A stretch of DNA of 64,000 nucleotides, taken from NCBI RefSeq assembly GCF_000316625.1, contig NC_019676.1:1537001-1601000 (forward strand). Direction: 5' to 3'. Under the pieces are notes generated by a model, which searched no databases, was not told the origin of the DNA, and saw only the letters and a list, made by a program, of their open reading frames with translations. The position numbers and the translations under genes are program-made. This document shows positions 18,682-27,109 of this stretch, piece by piece. The stretch's first letter is position 1; the number at the start of each line of letters is the position of its first letter. This stretch comes from Nostoc sp. PCC 7107 (GTDB taxonomy: Bacteria; Cyanobacteriota; Cyanobacteriia; Cyanobacteriales; Nostocaceae).

Positions 18682-20952
18682 CTACTCCTCGTTCTGACCC
18701 ACACGCCGAATATTGACAACATCGCTCATTTTTTTAATTTGGACAAACACTTGTTCTAGTTGGGAGCGATCGCGTATATCTATACCTAAGTCTATTAATG
18801 CTGGTTGTCCAATAGCTGTTTTGACTTGTGCATGGCGGACGTTGATTCCTTGGTCGCTTAAGCGCGATAGAACGTCTTTTAAAACGCCAACACGGTCAAG
18901 AGCTTCAATTTGGATATTAACGGGGTAAGTATGAGGACGCGCACTAGTTTCTACAGCAGAGTTCCATTTTACTGGTACTAGGCGATCGCACTCAACATTA
19001 TCCAAGTTATGACACCCTTGGCGATGAATAGAAATTCCTCGTCCGCGTGTCACTACCCCAATAATCGATTCACCAGGAATCGGCGTACAACACCCAGCCA
19101 GATGATATACCAAACCTTCCACTCCTACGATTGGCGAATCACTGGCACGGGAGCTACTGTGAGGTAATTCTCGTAAGGCTTTGGCTGTGGCTGATGATTC
19201 TTTGGGGACAAATGGCGGGATCACCATTGTGGCAGGTTGCTGTGCCTTGACAACTTCTCGCCAGCGATTGAGTACCAAATTCAAGGTAATTTCGCCATAA
19301 CCCAACCCGGCGAGTAAATCTTCCACGCTGTGATAGTTGCACTTTTCCGAGACAGTCTGCATCGCGTCTGATTTTAGCCAACTCTCAAACCCAGTTTTAC
19401 CGAGTTCTTTTTCTAACAAGTCTCGTCCACGAGAGACGTTTTCTTCCCGGCGCGATCGCTTATACCATTGTTTAATCCGATATTTTGCCGTAGAAGTCCT
19501 GGCAAAATTCAACCAGTCTAAACTGGGATGACTATTCTTTTGAGTAAGAATTTCCACAATATCGCCATTGTGCAACCTTGTTGATAAAGGTACTATGCGA
19601 CCATTTACCTTTGAGCCAGAACAATGATTGCCCACCTCTGTATGAATGCGATAGGCAAAATCTATACTGGTAGAACCAGGATTTAAAGATACAACATCGC
19701 CCTTGGGAGTGAAGACATAAACATCGTCTTCAAATAAGTTATCTTTGACACTATCTAAATATTCTTGAGCATCTTTTAGGTCACTTTGCCATTCTAATAG
19801 CTGGCGTAACCAAGTAAATTTTTCATCAGATGCTGTGAACTGACTATTAGAACCACCTGTTTCTTTATATTTCCAATGGGCTGCAATCCCATATTCAGCA
19901 ATATGGTGCATTTCCAAAGTGCGAATTTGGATTTCTAAAGGACGACCAGTCAGACCAATGACCCCAGTATGCAAAGATTGATAACGGTTGGGCTTGGGTA
20001 ATCCGATATAGTCCTTAAATCTGCCAGGAATCGGGCGAAAAGCATCATGAACAACAGCTAAAGCGCGATAGCATTCTTCATTGGTTTGGACAATAATTCG
20101 CAGCGCGGCTAAATCATAAATTTCATGAAATTCCTTTTGCTGTCGCTGCATTTTTTGATAAATGCTATATAAATGCTTGGGACGGCCGCTAATATCTAAG
20201 CAGTGTATTCCAGCGTGTGGCAAACGTTCCCGCAAAATTTCTGTAGCTTTAGCTAATTTCTCTTCTCGCGCCGTGCGTTTTTCCGAAACATGCTGCTGCA
20301 TTTGGCGAAAAGCTTCCGGTTCGAGATATTTAAATGCTAAATCTTCTAATTCCCACTTAATATGCCAAATACCTAGACGGTTGGCTAAAGGTGCAAAGAT
20401 ATCTCGTGTTTCTTGGGCGCTGCGACGGCGACTGTCTTCTGACATATATTGCAGAGTTCGCATATTATGCAAACGATCTGCTAACTTCACGACAATAACT
20501 CTGATATCTTGCGCCATCGCCAAAAACATGCGACGGAAATTTTCGGCTTGGCTTTCGGTTTTACTTTTAAAATTAATCTTAGAAAGCTTAGTTACACCTT
20601 CGACTAATAGCCGCACCTCTGAGCCAAATAGCTCTTCAATTTCTTCAATTGTGACATCTGTATCTTCAACTACATCATGAAGAAATCCAGCTGCTATCAT
20701 AGCAGGACTACCCCCTAAATCACGTAGCAAACCAGCTACGGCAACGGGATGACAAATATATGGTTCTCCAGATTTGCGAAATTGTCCATGATGGAGTTGA
20801 TAGGCAAAGGTAAATGCTCGACAAATTAACGAAGCATCATTCTGCCTTCTTTCTTCTGCTTCGTCACTTCTTGGTGATGACTCTCGCAAACATTTGTTGA
20901 GCCATTCTGGAAGTGTAACGTCAATTGAAGTACTAATAGCTATGCCGCTCAT
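18682..20952 (-). CDS. Bifunctional (p)ppGpp synthetase/hydrolase, Rel/SpoT
   Basis: Makes and degrades the stringent-response alarmone. The order of domains is standard: HD hydrolase (FLHDVVEDTDVT; also YICHPVAVA), RelA/SpoT synthetase (RLHNMRTLQ and YQSLHTGVIG), TGS (VYVFTPKGDVVSLNPGSTSIDFAYRIH), a zinc-finger/CC region (HLAGCCTPIPGESIIG) and a C-terminal ACT domain (PVNIQIEALDRVGVLKDVLSR). Both active sites look intact, so both activities are expected. I take ATG 20952 (MSGIAIST, 756 residues). An in-frame ATG at 21003 would add 17 residues without family resemblance. This is the only long Rel in the window. Confidence 0.93.
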   Translation of the reverse strand: MSGIAISTSIDVTLPEWLNKCLRESSPRSDEAEERRQNDASLICRAFTFAYQLHHGQFRKSGEPYICHPVAVAGLLRDLGGSPAMIAAGFLHDVVEDTDVTIEEIEELFGSEVRLLVEGVTKLSKINFKSKTESQAENFRRMFLAMAQDIRVIVVKLADRLHNMRTLQYMSEDSRRRSAQETRDIFAPLANRLGIWHIKWELEDLAFKYLEPEAFRQMQQHVSEKRTAREEKLAKATEILRERLPHAGIHCLDISGRPKHLYSIYQKMQRQQKEFHEIYDLAALRIIVQTNEECYRALAVVHDAFRPIPGRFKDYIGLPKPNRYQSLHTGVIGLTGRPLEIQIRTLEMHHIAEYGIAAHWKYKETGGSNSQFTASDEKFTWLRQLLEWQSDLKDAQEYLDSVKDNLFEDDVYVFTPKGDVVSLNPGSTSIDFAYRIHTEVGNHCSGSKVNGRIVPLSTRLHNGDIVEILTQKNSHPSLDWLNFARTSTAKYRIKQWYKRSRREENVSRGRDLLEKELGKTGFESWLKSDAMQTVSEKCNYHSVEDLLAGLGYGEITLNLVLNRWREVVKAQQPATMVIPPFVPKESSATAKALRELPHSSSRASDSPIVGVEGLVYHLAGCCTPIPGESIIGVVTRGRGISIHRQGCHNLDNVECDRLVPVKWNSAVETSARPHTYPVNIQIEALDRVGVLKDVLSRLSDQGINVRHAQVKTAIGQPALIDLGIDIRDRSQLEQVFVQIKKMSDVVNIRRVGQNEE

Positions 20953-21133
20953 ACAAGAGGTGATCGGGGGGATAGTAGAGATGGACGAAATTAACAGCAT
21001 CAATCTGGTGATGATCCTGTTTCCCTCATGGGGGTAGTAAATGCAGTGTGAGGATGATGACTCAATTGTCTATGGTAGTCATCCATTTTAGCTTTCAACA
21101 AGCATTATCTGGACAAACCATAGATGGCTAATA

Positions 21134-21159
21134 AAGCCTCAAAGGGGAATTTGAGGCTT
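21134..21159. other. Strong hairpin between divergent genes
   Basis: AAGCCTCAAA (21134-21143) and TTTGAGGCTT (21150-21159) form a perfect 10-bp stem with a 6-nt loop, between the Rel and PatD-like start sites. It is followed by TTTATTA on the minus strand, like a weak terminator, though no gene needs one there. It may be the terminator of a short minus-strand transcript or a protein-binding palindrome. Confidence 0.4.
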
Positions 21160-21238
21160 ATGATAGTGATAATAGTTCAAGAAGATATACTGTAGAAGAA
21201 AAATTTCTTGTCATTAATACTATCTTAAATGGCACTAG

Positions 21239-21598
21239 ATGTCTTTAAATTGTGAGAAATCTCAAGCACTAGCAAATTTATTAGTGCAGTTACGTTCCGA
21301 TATCTCATCTGTGCAACTTGACAAAACTCAACTGCGACAGCGTGTTGCTGATTTGCAGCAGTTATTTCAACAAGAGATTGTACCTTTAGCGACGATAGAC
21401 TCAAAAGAACAGTCTTTTCGGACAGAAATTAGTAAACAATTGCGTTTATTGGAAATTGATGTCACCTTTTTGCAAGGCGCACGGCAAGCTGCAACAACAC
21501 AAGCAAGACTTCAAACCATTAGCGATCGCCTCACTACCTTAATTCAATATTGCCATGCAATACTGCAACAAGAGACACCAGAAGTTACTGAATATTAG
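21239..21598 (+). CDS. patD: PatD-like heterocyst frequency control protein
   Basis: 119 residues, wholly helical, with no membrane segment. The central QSFRTEISKQLRLLEIDVTF and the LQTISDRLTTLIQYC end are what I associate with the cyanobacterial PatD family. In Anabaena PatD tunes heterocyst frequency and interacts with FtsZ. The assignment rests on remembered family pattern, not a search, so it is moderate. If right, it adds to the evidence for a heterocyst former. It stands alone between rel (divergent) and phoX (convergent). Confidence 0.6.
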   Translation: MSLNCEKSQALANLLVQLRSDISSVQLDKTQLRQRVADLQQLFQQEIVPLATIDSKEQSFRTEISKQLRLLEIDVTFLQGARQAATTQARLQTISDRLTTLIQYCHAILQQETPEVTEY

Positions 21599-21822
21599 TC
21601 TGGCTGTGAAGTTTTGCCGTTAAATAAATCAGGATCAAAGCAATCCTGTAACCAACATAGAGTCTTTATGTTTATGAAGATTTAATGCTGAAATTTATCG
21701 GACTTATCCAAAACACCTCTTAACTTCTTATTCCTCTGTGGCCTCTACGTCTCTGTGGTAGCCTGTGGCCAGATGCTATCGCGTCTACAACTTTATCTAA
21801 CTCGTGCGTAAGTCAAATAGAC
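21599..21822. other. Intergenic spacer with dispersed-repeat-like text
   Basis: No gene. Around 21728-21770 the sequence reads like the dispersed CCTCTGTGGCCTCTACG repeat family common in Nostocales. Confidence 0.4.
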
Positions 21823-21899
21823 ATAAACCGGATTTTTCCAGATTTGATGACTCAAATCTCGGCTGATGAGCCATGAAAAACCCGGTTTATTATTTTTTA
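21823..21899 (+). terminator. Bidirectional terminator between convergent genes
   Basis: Arms ATAAACCGG (21823-21831) and CCGGTTTAT (21882-21890) are followed by TATTTTTT. Within them is a perfect 8-bp hairpin (AGATTTGA-TGAC-TCAAATCT) and a smaller GGCT/AGCC stem. This branched structure sits between the PatD-like gene and phoX, which face each other. Confidence 0.65.
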
Positions 21900-21968
21900 C
21901 CCTATTCCAGTCAAACTCCCAGAATATCAAAGCTCTGGAAGGTTACTGTTATAAATAAGTCTTCAATT

Positions 21969-23279
21969 CTAAGCTCTTCTCCAAGGGCCCCAAATAGCAA
22001 AAGTAATCCCAGGTGCTTGAATATTAACGAACAAGGTTCTACCATCTGCTGAGAAGCAAGCACCAGCAAATTCACTATCATTCAAGGCATTGCGGGCAAA
22101 ATTATAGATTTCACCTTGGGGATTCACACCTCTTAAGAAATTTTCGCCGCCTCCGTCTTCGCAGAGAATAAGATCACCAAAAGGTGCAACAACTATATTA
22201 TCAGGAGCATCAAGTTCGCTTCTCGATGTAGACTCTACAAACAAATCAAGGGTTTCAGGGGTTCTGTTAGTTGGTGGAATGTAGCGCCAAACTTGACCTG
22301 CTCCCGCAGCACCACCACTTGTACAGCAAAAATAAAATTCTCCGTTACCATACCAGATACCTTCCCCACGAGCAAAGGTAGCTGCACCTAGTTCTTGACC
22401 TTGTAATCGCACAGTGTCCCCATCTAATGGGTTGGGGTTGGGGATAGTCACCCATTCCACACCCAATTTTTGACCCCGGACAAAACCGCTGTTTGAGGTG
22501 TTTACTCTAGGTTGATTGACGATTTTCAACGCTTGCAGAGTACCGCCAGCTTTTAAATTACCGGGTTCTTTGGGAATAAAACGATAGAAAAGGCTATCTC
22601 CTCTATCTTCCGTTTCATAGACTATGCCAGTTCTTGGGTCTACAGCCACAGCTTCATGATTAAATCTTCCCATTGCAACTAGAGGCTCTGGATTAACCGC
22701 AGAGGTATTACTAGCTGGAACTTCAAAGTTGTAACCGTGTGGTCTTGTCACTCCGTTAGTTGCACTTGGTAAAGTGACATCTTCTTCACAGGTAATCCAA
22801 GAACCCCAAGGAGTAAGACCACCTGCACAGTTACGGATGGTTCCGCTGAGAGACACAAAGTGTTTGATGAGTTGGCGATTAGCACCTACGACTAATGTTG
22901 TAGTTCCACCTCTGGCAATAGGATCATAAGGTCTTGGCCCTTGTGTGCGTGAACCGGTGAAACCAGTACCTAGTTCGTGGTTACGAACTAAGATAACTGT
23001 GTTTCTGGGGCCTGGGAATGCAGCCATTCCATCATGATTACTTGGCACTAAAGTACCATCGTTCATGGATTCGCCTGTACGGGAGAAAGTGCGGTATTGA
23101 AATCCCGGTGGTAAATCTAACAAACCATTGGGATCAGGAACAAGCGCACCATAACCTGTGCCGAAAATAGGTTGGCCATTGGCTTGTCTAGCATAAAGAG
23201 CTTCTAAAGGGGATGCTAATAAAGTACCAGCGGCACTTGCCCCAGCTAATGTAAAGAATTTACGTCTTGATAATTGCAT
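21969..23279 (-). CDS. phoX: PhoX-family phosphatase (DUF839), Tat-exported
   Basis: 436 residues. The N-terminus has a twin-arginine signal (SRRKFFTLAGASAAGTLLASP), so the enzyme is exported folded. The rest matches the PhoX/DUF839 beta-propeller family: VRNHELGTG, LSGTIRNCAGGLTPWGSWIT, CEED and FNHEAVAVDPRTGIVYETED. The Cys and Glu positions correspond to the Ca/Fe cofactor site of PhoX. It probably hydrolyses phosphate esters outside the cytoplasm when phosphate is scarce. A PHO-box-like repeat lies 42-60 bp upstream of the start, which supports phosphate control. Substrate specificity in this shorter DUF839 group is less certain than for classical PhoX. Confidence 0.82.
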   Translation of the reverse strand: MQLSRRKFFTLAGASAAGTLLASPLEALYARQANGQPIFGTGYGALVPDPNGLLDLPPGFQYRTFSRTGESMNDGTLVPSNHDGMAAFPGPRNTVILVRNHELGTGFTGSRTQGPRPYDPIARGGTTTLVVGANRQLIKHFVSLSGTIRNCAGGLTPWGSWITCEEDVTLPSATNGVTRPHGYNFEVPASNTSAVNPEPLVAMGRFNHEAVAVDPRTGIVYETEDRGDSLFYRFIPKEPGNLKAGGTLQALKIVNQPRVNTSNSGFVRGQKLGVEWVTIPNPNPLDGDTVRLQGQELGAATFARGEGIWYGNGEFYFCCTSGGAAGAGQVWRYIPPTNRTPETLDLFVESTSRSELDAPDNIVVAPFGDLILCEDGGGENFLRGVNPQGEIYNFARNALNDSEFAGACFSADGRTLFVNIQAPGITFAIWGPWRRA

Positions 23280-23900
23280 TTGATTACTAATGTAAATGCT
23301 TGGAAGAAGTTATGGGAAATAGATTAAGTTTAGGTAATGGTTTATTTAAAACATAGTTATAAAAAATCGCCATAATATATCTATAAATGCTGCTAATGGC
23401 GTTCTGAAAGAGCATCCACACAGCAAAAAGTTTATATAAAATATCTATATAAATGACAAAAAGAAATTGGCAAAATTTTAAATCAAATAGTGATATGGCA
23501 GAAAATACTACAAATAAAATAACAGTTACAAATATTCGATTGATTAAATATTAGTTTAATGTACATGCTTATATAATAAGAGTTTTAGGGAATAGCGATC
23601 GCTACAAATTGACTTATTTTTAGCTGTACAAAATATGGTTAAGCTAAGATTAAATATAGTTTAAATAATCTAAGAATATCTTTTCAATGAAATATCAAAG
23701 TCTTTTGCGTATTTTAAAAAAATAATTATTAAACATCCAAATGAAATTGAATCTAATGATAAAATTTCACCAGAATGTTTTAGGTATTACTAAGCAGCAA
23801 ACAACCTCAATTATTATCACAATAACTAGATGCCAAGCCATCTAGTTGAAGTTTTGTGTGGCTTTTATCTACCTAATATTTCACTCATTAACCAAGTAAA
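23280..23900. other. AT-rich divergent promoter region
   Basis: 621 bp between phoX (minus) and a PEP-CTERM gene (plus). Apart from the PHO-box-like repeat near phoX, an inverted repeat around 23826-23848 (AACTAGATG, then CATCTAGTT) lies 50 bp before the PEP-CTERM ATG and could be an operator or attenuator. No other gene or RNA is apparent. Confidence 0.5.
23321..23339 (-). promoter_or_regulatory. PHO-box-like direct repeat upstream of phoX
   Basis: On the plus strand AGATTAAG-TTT-AGGTAATG, i.e. CATTACCT-N3-CTTAATCT towards phoX. Cyanobacterial PhoB/SphR boxes are 8-bp CTTAACCT-type repeats with 3-bp spacers; these two units match at 6 and 7 of 8 positions with the right spacing. It lies 42-60 bp before the start codon of a phosphatase gene, which makes it believable. 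Confidence 0.45.
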
Positions 23901-24515
23901 ATGAACAGATTTTTGACCCAATTTAAAGCTACCGTAGCTGTGGCGGCTGTCACTTCTTTAGCTACTGTCATCAACATTCCCCAAGCGGAAGCGGCTTCTT
24001 ATGATTTATCTTGGCTGGGAGGACAAGGTTATTCTGCTAGAGGTAACTTTTCATTTGACGACAGTTTCTTAGGCGGCGTTATCACTAGAAATGAGCTAAG
24101 TGATTTCACTATTGCCTTTTTTGACCCCACAGGAAGTTTACTGCAAAGTTTCGACTACAATTTTCCCAATCCCAATAGCAGTTTTAATTTTAATTTTGAT
24201 ACCGTTTCTCGTACTGTTCTGCAAACAGATAACTTTGATACAGCCAACGGGTTTGACTTGGGAATTGACTTTGCTACGGAAGTTACAGGACTATCTTTTT
24301 ATACTTACGTTAATCCTGAGCAAGGATTGCCAAACGCTACGATATTTTTGAAGGATGATCTTTCACCAGAAGTCTGTAGTACATTCCCCAATTGTCGGTT
24401 AGATGTTGGTGGTCAGTTAACAGCAACAGCAGTTCCTGAACCTAGCGCAATTTTAGGCTTGTTAGTAGCAGGTTCTTTGAGCCGATTCTTCAAGAAAAAG
24501 CCAGCATCTATCTAA
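23901..24515 (+). CDS. PEP-CTERM sorting-domain exported protein
   Basis: 204 residues. A signal peptide spans about 1-31 (TVAVAAVTSLATVINIPQAEAA). A beta-rich extracellular body follows, with no recognised enzyme motif and two Cys late on (CSTFPNC). The C-terminus has the exosortase sorting signal: VPEPS, then a hydrophobic helix (AILGLLVAGSLSRFF) and basic KKK. Exosortase removes this tail and the protein is displayed or released at the cell surface. A hairpin precedes and a terminator follows, so it is monocistronic. Function unknown. Confidence 0.85.
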   Translation: MNRFLTQFKATVAVAAVTSLATVINIPQAEAASYDLSWLGGQGYSARGNFSFDDSFLGGVITRNELSDFTIAFFDPTGSLLQSFDYNFPNPNSSFNFNFDTVSRTVLQTDNFDTANGFDLGIDFATEVTGLSFYTYVNPEQGLPNATIFLKDDLSPEVCSTFPNCRLDVGGQLTATAVPEPSAILGLLVAGSLSRFFKKKPASI

Positions 24516-24601
24516 ACAGCAAGCTGAATAGTTGATGCAAGCTTGATTAAAACCGTAATTGACAAATATTTTACCGTTCATTTCCCAGGTATTTCCTAAC
24601 T

Positions 24602-24643
24602 AAAAATTCTGAAGTTCTCTTTGCTAGAGAACTTCGGAATTTT
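24602..24643. terminator. Long-stem intrinsic terminator
   Basis: AAAATTCtGAAGTTCTCT and AGAGAACTTCgGAATTTT (about 24603-24643) form a near-perfect 17-bp stem with a TTGCT loop. The flanking A and T runs let it work in both directions, serving the PEP-CTERM gene and the convergent hydrolase gene. Confidence 0.75.
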
Positions 24644-24703
24644 ACCATTGGAATTTTCCGGGCGATCGCACTTTAAACTAGAAGAAAGATAATGGCAAGG
24701 CAA

Positions 24704-25771
24704 CTAAACAAGGTCAGAACATTGCTGTTCTAGCCATTGTAAAATCCGATTCCAAGCCCACCAAGGGTCAGGGTCTTGGGCTTGATACTGACAATCTTTG
24801 CTACTTAAATAGCCGACATGACCTCCATAACGGGTAAGTAGCAAATCTATGGCAGAATTTTGGTTACAGGCGGCTTCTAATTCAGGGATGATATCTGGAT
24901 GAAATAAAGGATCATCCGCAGCGTAGACAATCAAGGTTGGTTTGGTAAGTTTTGGTAACAATTGGAGAGCGCTACTGGCTTTGTAGTATGCTTCAACACT
25001 AGGAAAACCTAGTCTTTCAATTACCAGTTCGTGGTCAAAATCCCAAATGGTATTTGTCCGTTCTATGGCTTTGGGGTCAATAGTTCCCGGATGAGTATCA
25101 TGAATTCGCCAAGCGAGTTTTTTTAACTCACGGACAATACTAGCTTCAATGATTCTACCAAATCGGTCTTTTGTGAGGTAGGTGAGCGATCGCAAAGAAT
25201 CCAAACTTGGACAAATAACTGCGCCACCACCAATGTCGCTGTATTTGATACCAAGATTTTCATGATCTTGCGTTAACTCCGCAGCTGCTTTTAACCCCCA
25301 CAGCGCTAACTGTCCCCCTAAAGAAAACCCCATAAACCAAAATTTACTGGGACATCCCATCGCCGCTGCTGCTGCTGCTAAACGGACAAAATCTTCACCC
25401 TCGTACAACCCATCAGAGGTTAAAGTAGGTGACAATTGGGCTGTTTTACCGTGGGCGCGCCAATCAAACAAAACGACAGCGTAACCTTGAGCGTAAGCTT
25501 TGCGTCCTAGTAACCTCAACGACCATTCCTGCTCTAGCTCGCCCGTAATTCCATAAGTGGCAATAATCGTACCGCGAGCATTTTCGGGAATTGCCACCCA
25601 GCTAAAAATAGGCACACCTTGCCCACCTAGAAATATTGTTTTATGATAGGGCGGCTCTGGATCACAAGAGGTGCTTTCCCAGTAACGTTTTCCCCAAAAA
25701 GCGGTGTAAACAGTCATGGCTACACCATTTTGCAGGAACTTAGCTGGATTGTAGGGCGGGTAACACATCAT
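24704..25771 (-). CDS. YheT-family alpha/beta hydrolase
   Basis: 355 residues. Alpha/beta-hydrolase fold of the YheT/ABHD1-3 group. The N-terminal YNPAKFLQNGVAMTVYTAFW corresponds to the family's PPxxLxNGHLQTxY segment, which supports the far upstream start. The nucleophile elbow is GFSLGGQLALWGLKAA (Ser in GFSLGG). The catalytic Asp is in YAADDPLFHPD and the His in YGGHVGYL. Members are lipases or esterases of poorly known substrate. No neighbour suggests a pathway. Confidence 0.85.
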   Translation of the reverse strand: MMCYPPYNPAKFLQNGVAMTVYTAFWGKRYWESTSCDPEPPYHKTIFLGGQGVPIFSWVAIPENARGTIIATYGITGELEQEWSLRLLGRKAYAQGYAVVLFDWRAHGKTAQLSPTLTSDGLYEGEDFVRLAAAAAAMGCPSKFWFMGFSLGGQLALWGLKAAAELTQDHENLGIKYSDIGGGAVICPSLDSLRSLTYLTKDRFGRIIEASIVRELKKLAWRIHDTHPGTIDPKAIERTNTIWDFDHELVIERLGFPSVEAYYKASSALQLLPKLTKPTLIVYAADDPLFHPDIIPELEAACNQNSAIDLLLTRYGGHVGYLSSKDCQYQAQDPDPWWAWNRILQWLEQQCSDLV

Positions 25772-25925
25772 TTTCTAAATTTCGTGTATCTTAGGTTTTG
25801 ATTTTTCATCATTTAGTTTTAATATTTATGTTAGATTTAAAATCTTTTTTATAATCAAGACAGAATTCTTTGTATCGACCAAAGATTCTTATTTTTCCTT
25901 AATAAGTAGCAATAATTTTTTAAGA

Positions 25926-26669
25926 ATGCCGAGGATTCTAGTCATAGACGATGACCCAGCAATTTCCGAGCTTGTTGCCGTCAATTTAGAAATGGCTGGC
26001 TATGATGTCAGCCAAGCTGAAGATGGTATCAAAGGTCAAGCGTTAGCTCTCCAGCTACAACCAGACCTGATTATGCTTGATTTAATGCTGCCGAGAGTAG
26101 ATGGATTTACTGTTTGCCAACGCCTACGTCGGGATGAACGGACTGCGGAAATTCCCGTATTGATGTTGACTGCCTTAAGTCAAACTCAAGATAAAGTGGA
26201 AGGATTCAACGCTGGCGCAGACGACTATCTGACAAAGCCCTTTGAAGTAGAAGAAATGCTGGCGCGGGTAAGGGCTTTATTGCGGCGGACTGACCGCATT
26301 CCCCAAGCCGCCAAGCACAGCGAAATTCTCAATTATGGGCCATTAACTCTCGTTCCCGAAAGGTTTGAGGCGATATGGTTCAATGAAACTGTGAAACTGA
26401 CTCACCTGGAATTTGAGTTACTGCACTGTTTGCTGCAACGTCACGGACAGACAGTTTCGCCTAGCGAAATTCTGCGGGAAGTTTGGGGTTACGATCCTGA
26501 TGATGATATTGAAACTATCCGAGTCCATATTCGTCATTTAAGGACTAAACTTGAACCAGATCCCCGCCACCCTCGCTACATCAAGACGGTATACGGTGCA
26601 GGATATTGTCTAGAATTACCCAGTGTCCCTCCATCAGCTGAGGGGGCTTCTGCATCAGCTGTTGAGTAA
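25926..26669 (+). CDS. rpaA: OmpR-type response regulator RpaA
   Basis: 247 residues. The receiver domain has acidic pocket DDD at 8-10, phospho-acceptor Asp52 ([11 protein letters not shown]) and the conserved Lys in [12 protein letters not shown]. The C-terminal winged-helix DNA-binding domain includes [20 protein letters not shown] and [20 protein letters not shown]. The sequence follows RpaA of Synechococcus elongatus almost throughout ([35 protein letters not shown]). RpaA carries circadian output from KaiC/SasA and controls phycobilisome energy distribution. It stands alone and is followed by a structured intergenic region. Confidence 0.92.
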   Translation: MPRILVIDDDPAISELVAVNLEMAGYDVSQAEDGIKGQALALQLQPDLIMLDLMLPRVDGFTVCQRLRRDERTAEIPVLMLTALSQTQDKVEGFNAGADDYLTKPFEVEEMLARVRALLRRTDRIPQAAKHSEILNYGPLTLVPERFEAIWFNETVKLTHLEFELLHCLLQRHGQTVSPSEILREVWGYDPDDDIETIRVHIRHLRTKLEPDPRHPRYIKTVYGAGYCLELPSVPPSAEGASASAVE

Positions 26670-26689
26670 CCCGCTATATTCCTTGACCT

Positions 26690-26904
26690 CAACCCTAAAT
26701 TTACTTAATCCATTATGTTGTGGGGAATGAGGTTTAGTGGTCTTACCAAGGAAAACTCTACTTTCGCCTGCTTGACTCTACAAAAAGCTACCTTCCAATA
26801 GACATCCTTTTGTGGAGGGTGATGCTTAGTAGGCGAATGCTACTGTCTTAGTAGTACGGCGCTCATACCGCTACGAGTCAAAATAGCGTTGTACTCCATA
26901 AAAA
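26690..26904 (+). ncRNA. Candidate structured RNA between rpaA and chlP
   Basis: The 440 bp between rpaA and chlP is not coding but is full of matched arms. TTCGCCT (26763-26769) pairs with AGGCGAA (26831-26837), enclosing CTCTACAAAAAG (26776-26787) against CTTTTGTGGAG (26807-26817). CTACT/AGTAG forms a further hairpin near 26840-26854. TTGACTC (26772-26778) can instead pair with GAGTCAA (26875-26881). A strong terminator follows. It could be a free small RNA or the rpaA 3' UTR. Identity unknown. Confidence 0.35.
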
Positions 26905-26950
26905 ATTGGCATTCTCTGGAAGTAATTTTGAGAGAGTGCCAATCAATTTT
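26905..26950 (+). terminator. Intrinsic terminator after rpaA region
   Basis: ATTGGCATTCTCT (26905-26917) and AGAGAGTGCCAAT (26931-26943) form a 13-bp stem with one G-U pair and a 13-nt loop, followed by CAATTTT. It ends transcription entering from rpaA or the candidate RNA. Confidence 0.75.
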
Positions 26951-27028
26951 AATATTTAAATTCAACCGTAGGTCAGCTAATTTGTAATGGCTTGTCGTAC
27001 TAAGATTCTTATTTTGCCAAGCAAAATT

Positions 27029-27083
27029 ACAGAGGAGCAGAGAAGCAAATCCATGATAAAACTATCTGCTCCTCATCTCCTCT
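27029..27083 (-). terminator. Possible terminator downstream of chlP
   Basis: Long complementary arms, CAGAGGAGCAGAG near 27029-27042 and CTGCTCCTC...CTCCTCTG near 27068-27083, can form alternative stems 27 bp past the chlP stop. The T-run is weak, so this is a modest call. Confidence 0.4.
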
Positions 27084-27109
27084 GCTGTATTGATTGATTA
27101 TTGCTGCTT

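Noticed and set aside
26690-26904. Calling the structured rpaA-chlP spacer 6S RNA
   Set aside because: A long bulged hairpin is compatible, but I cannot match a specific 6S signature, and its usual neighbours are not here.
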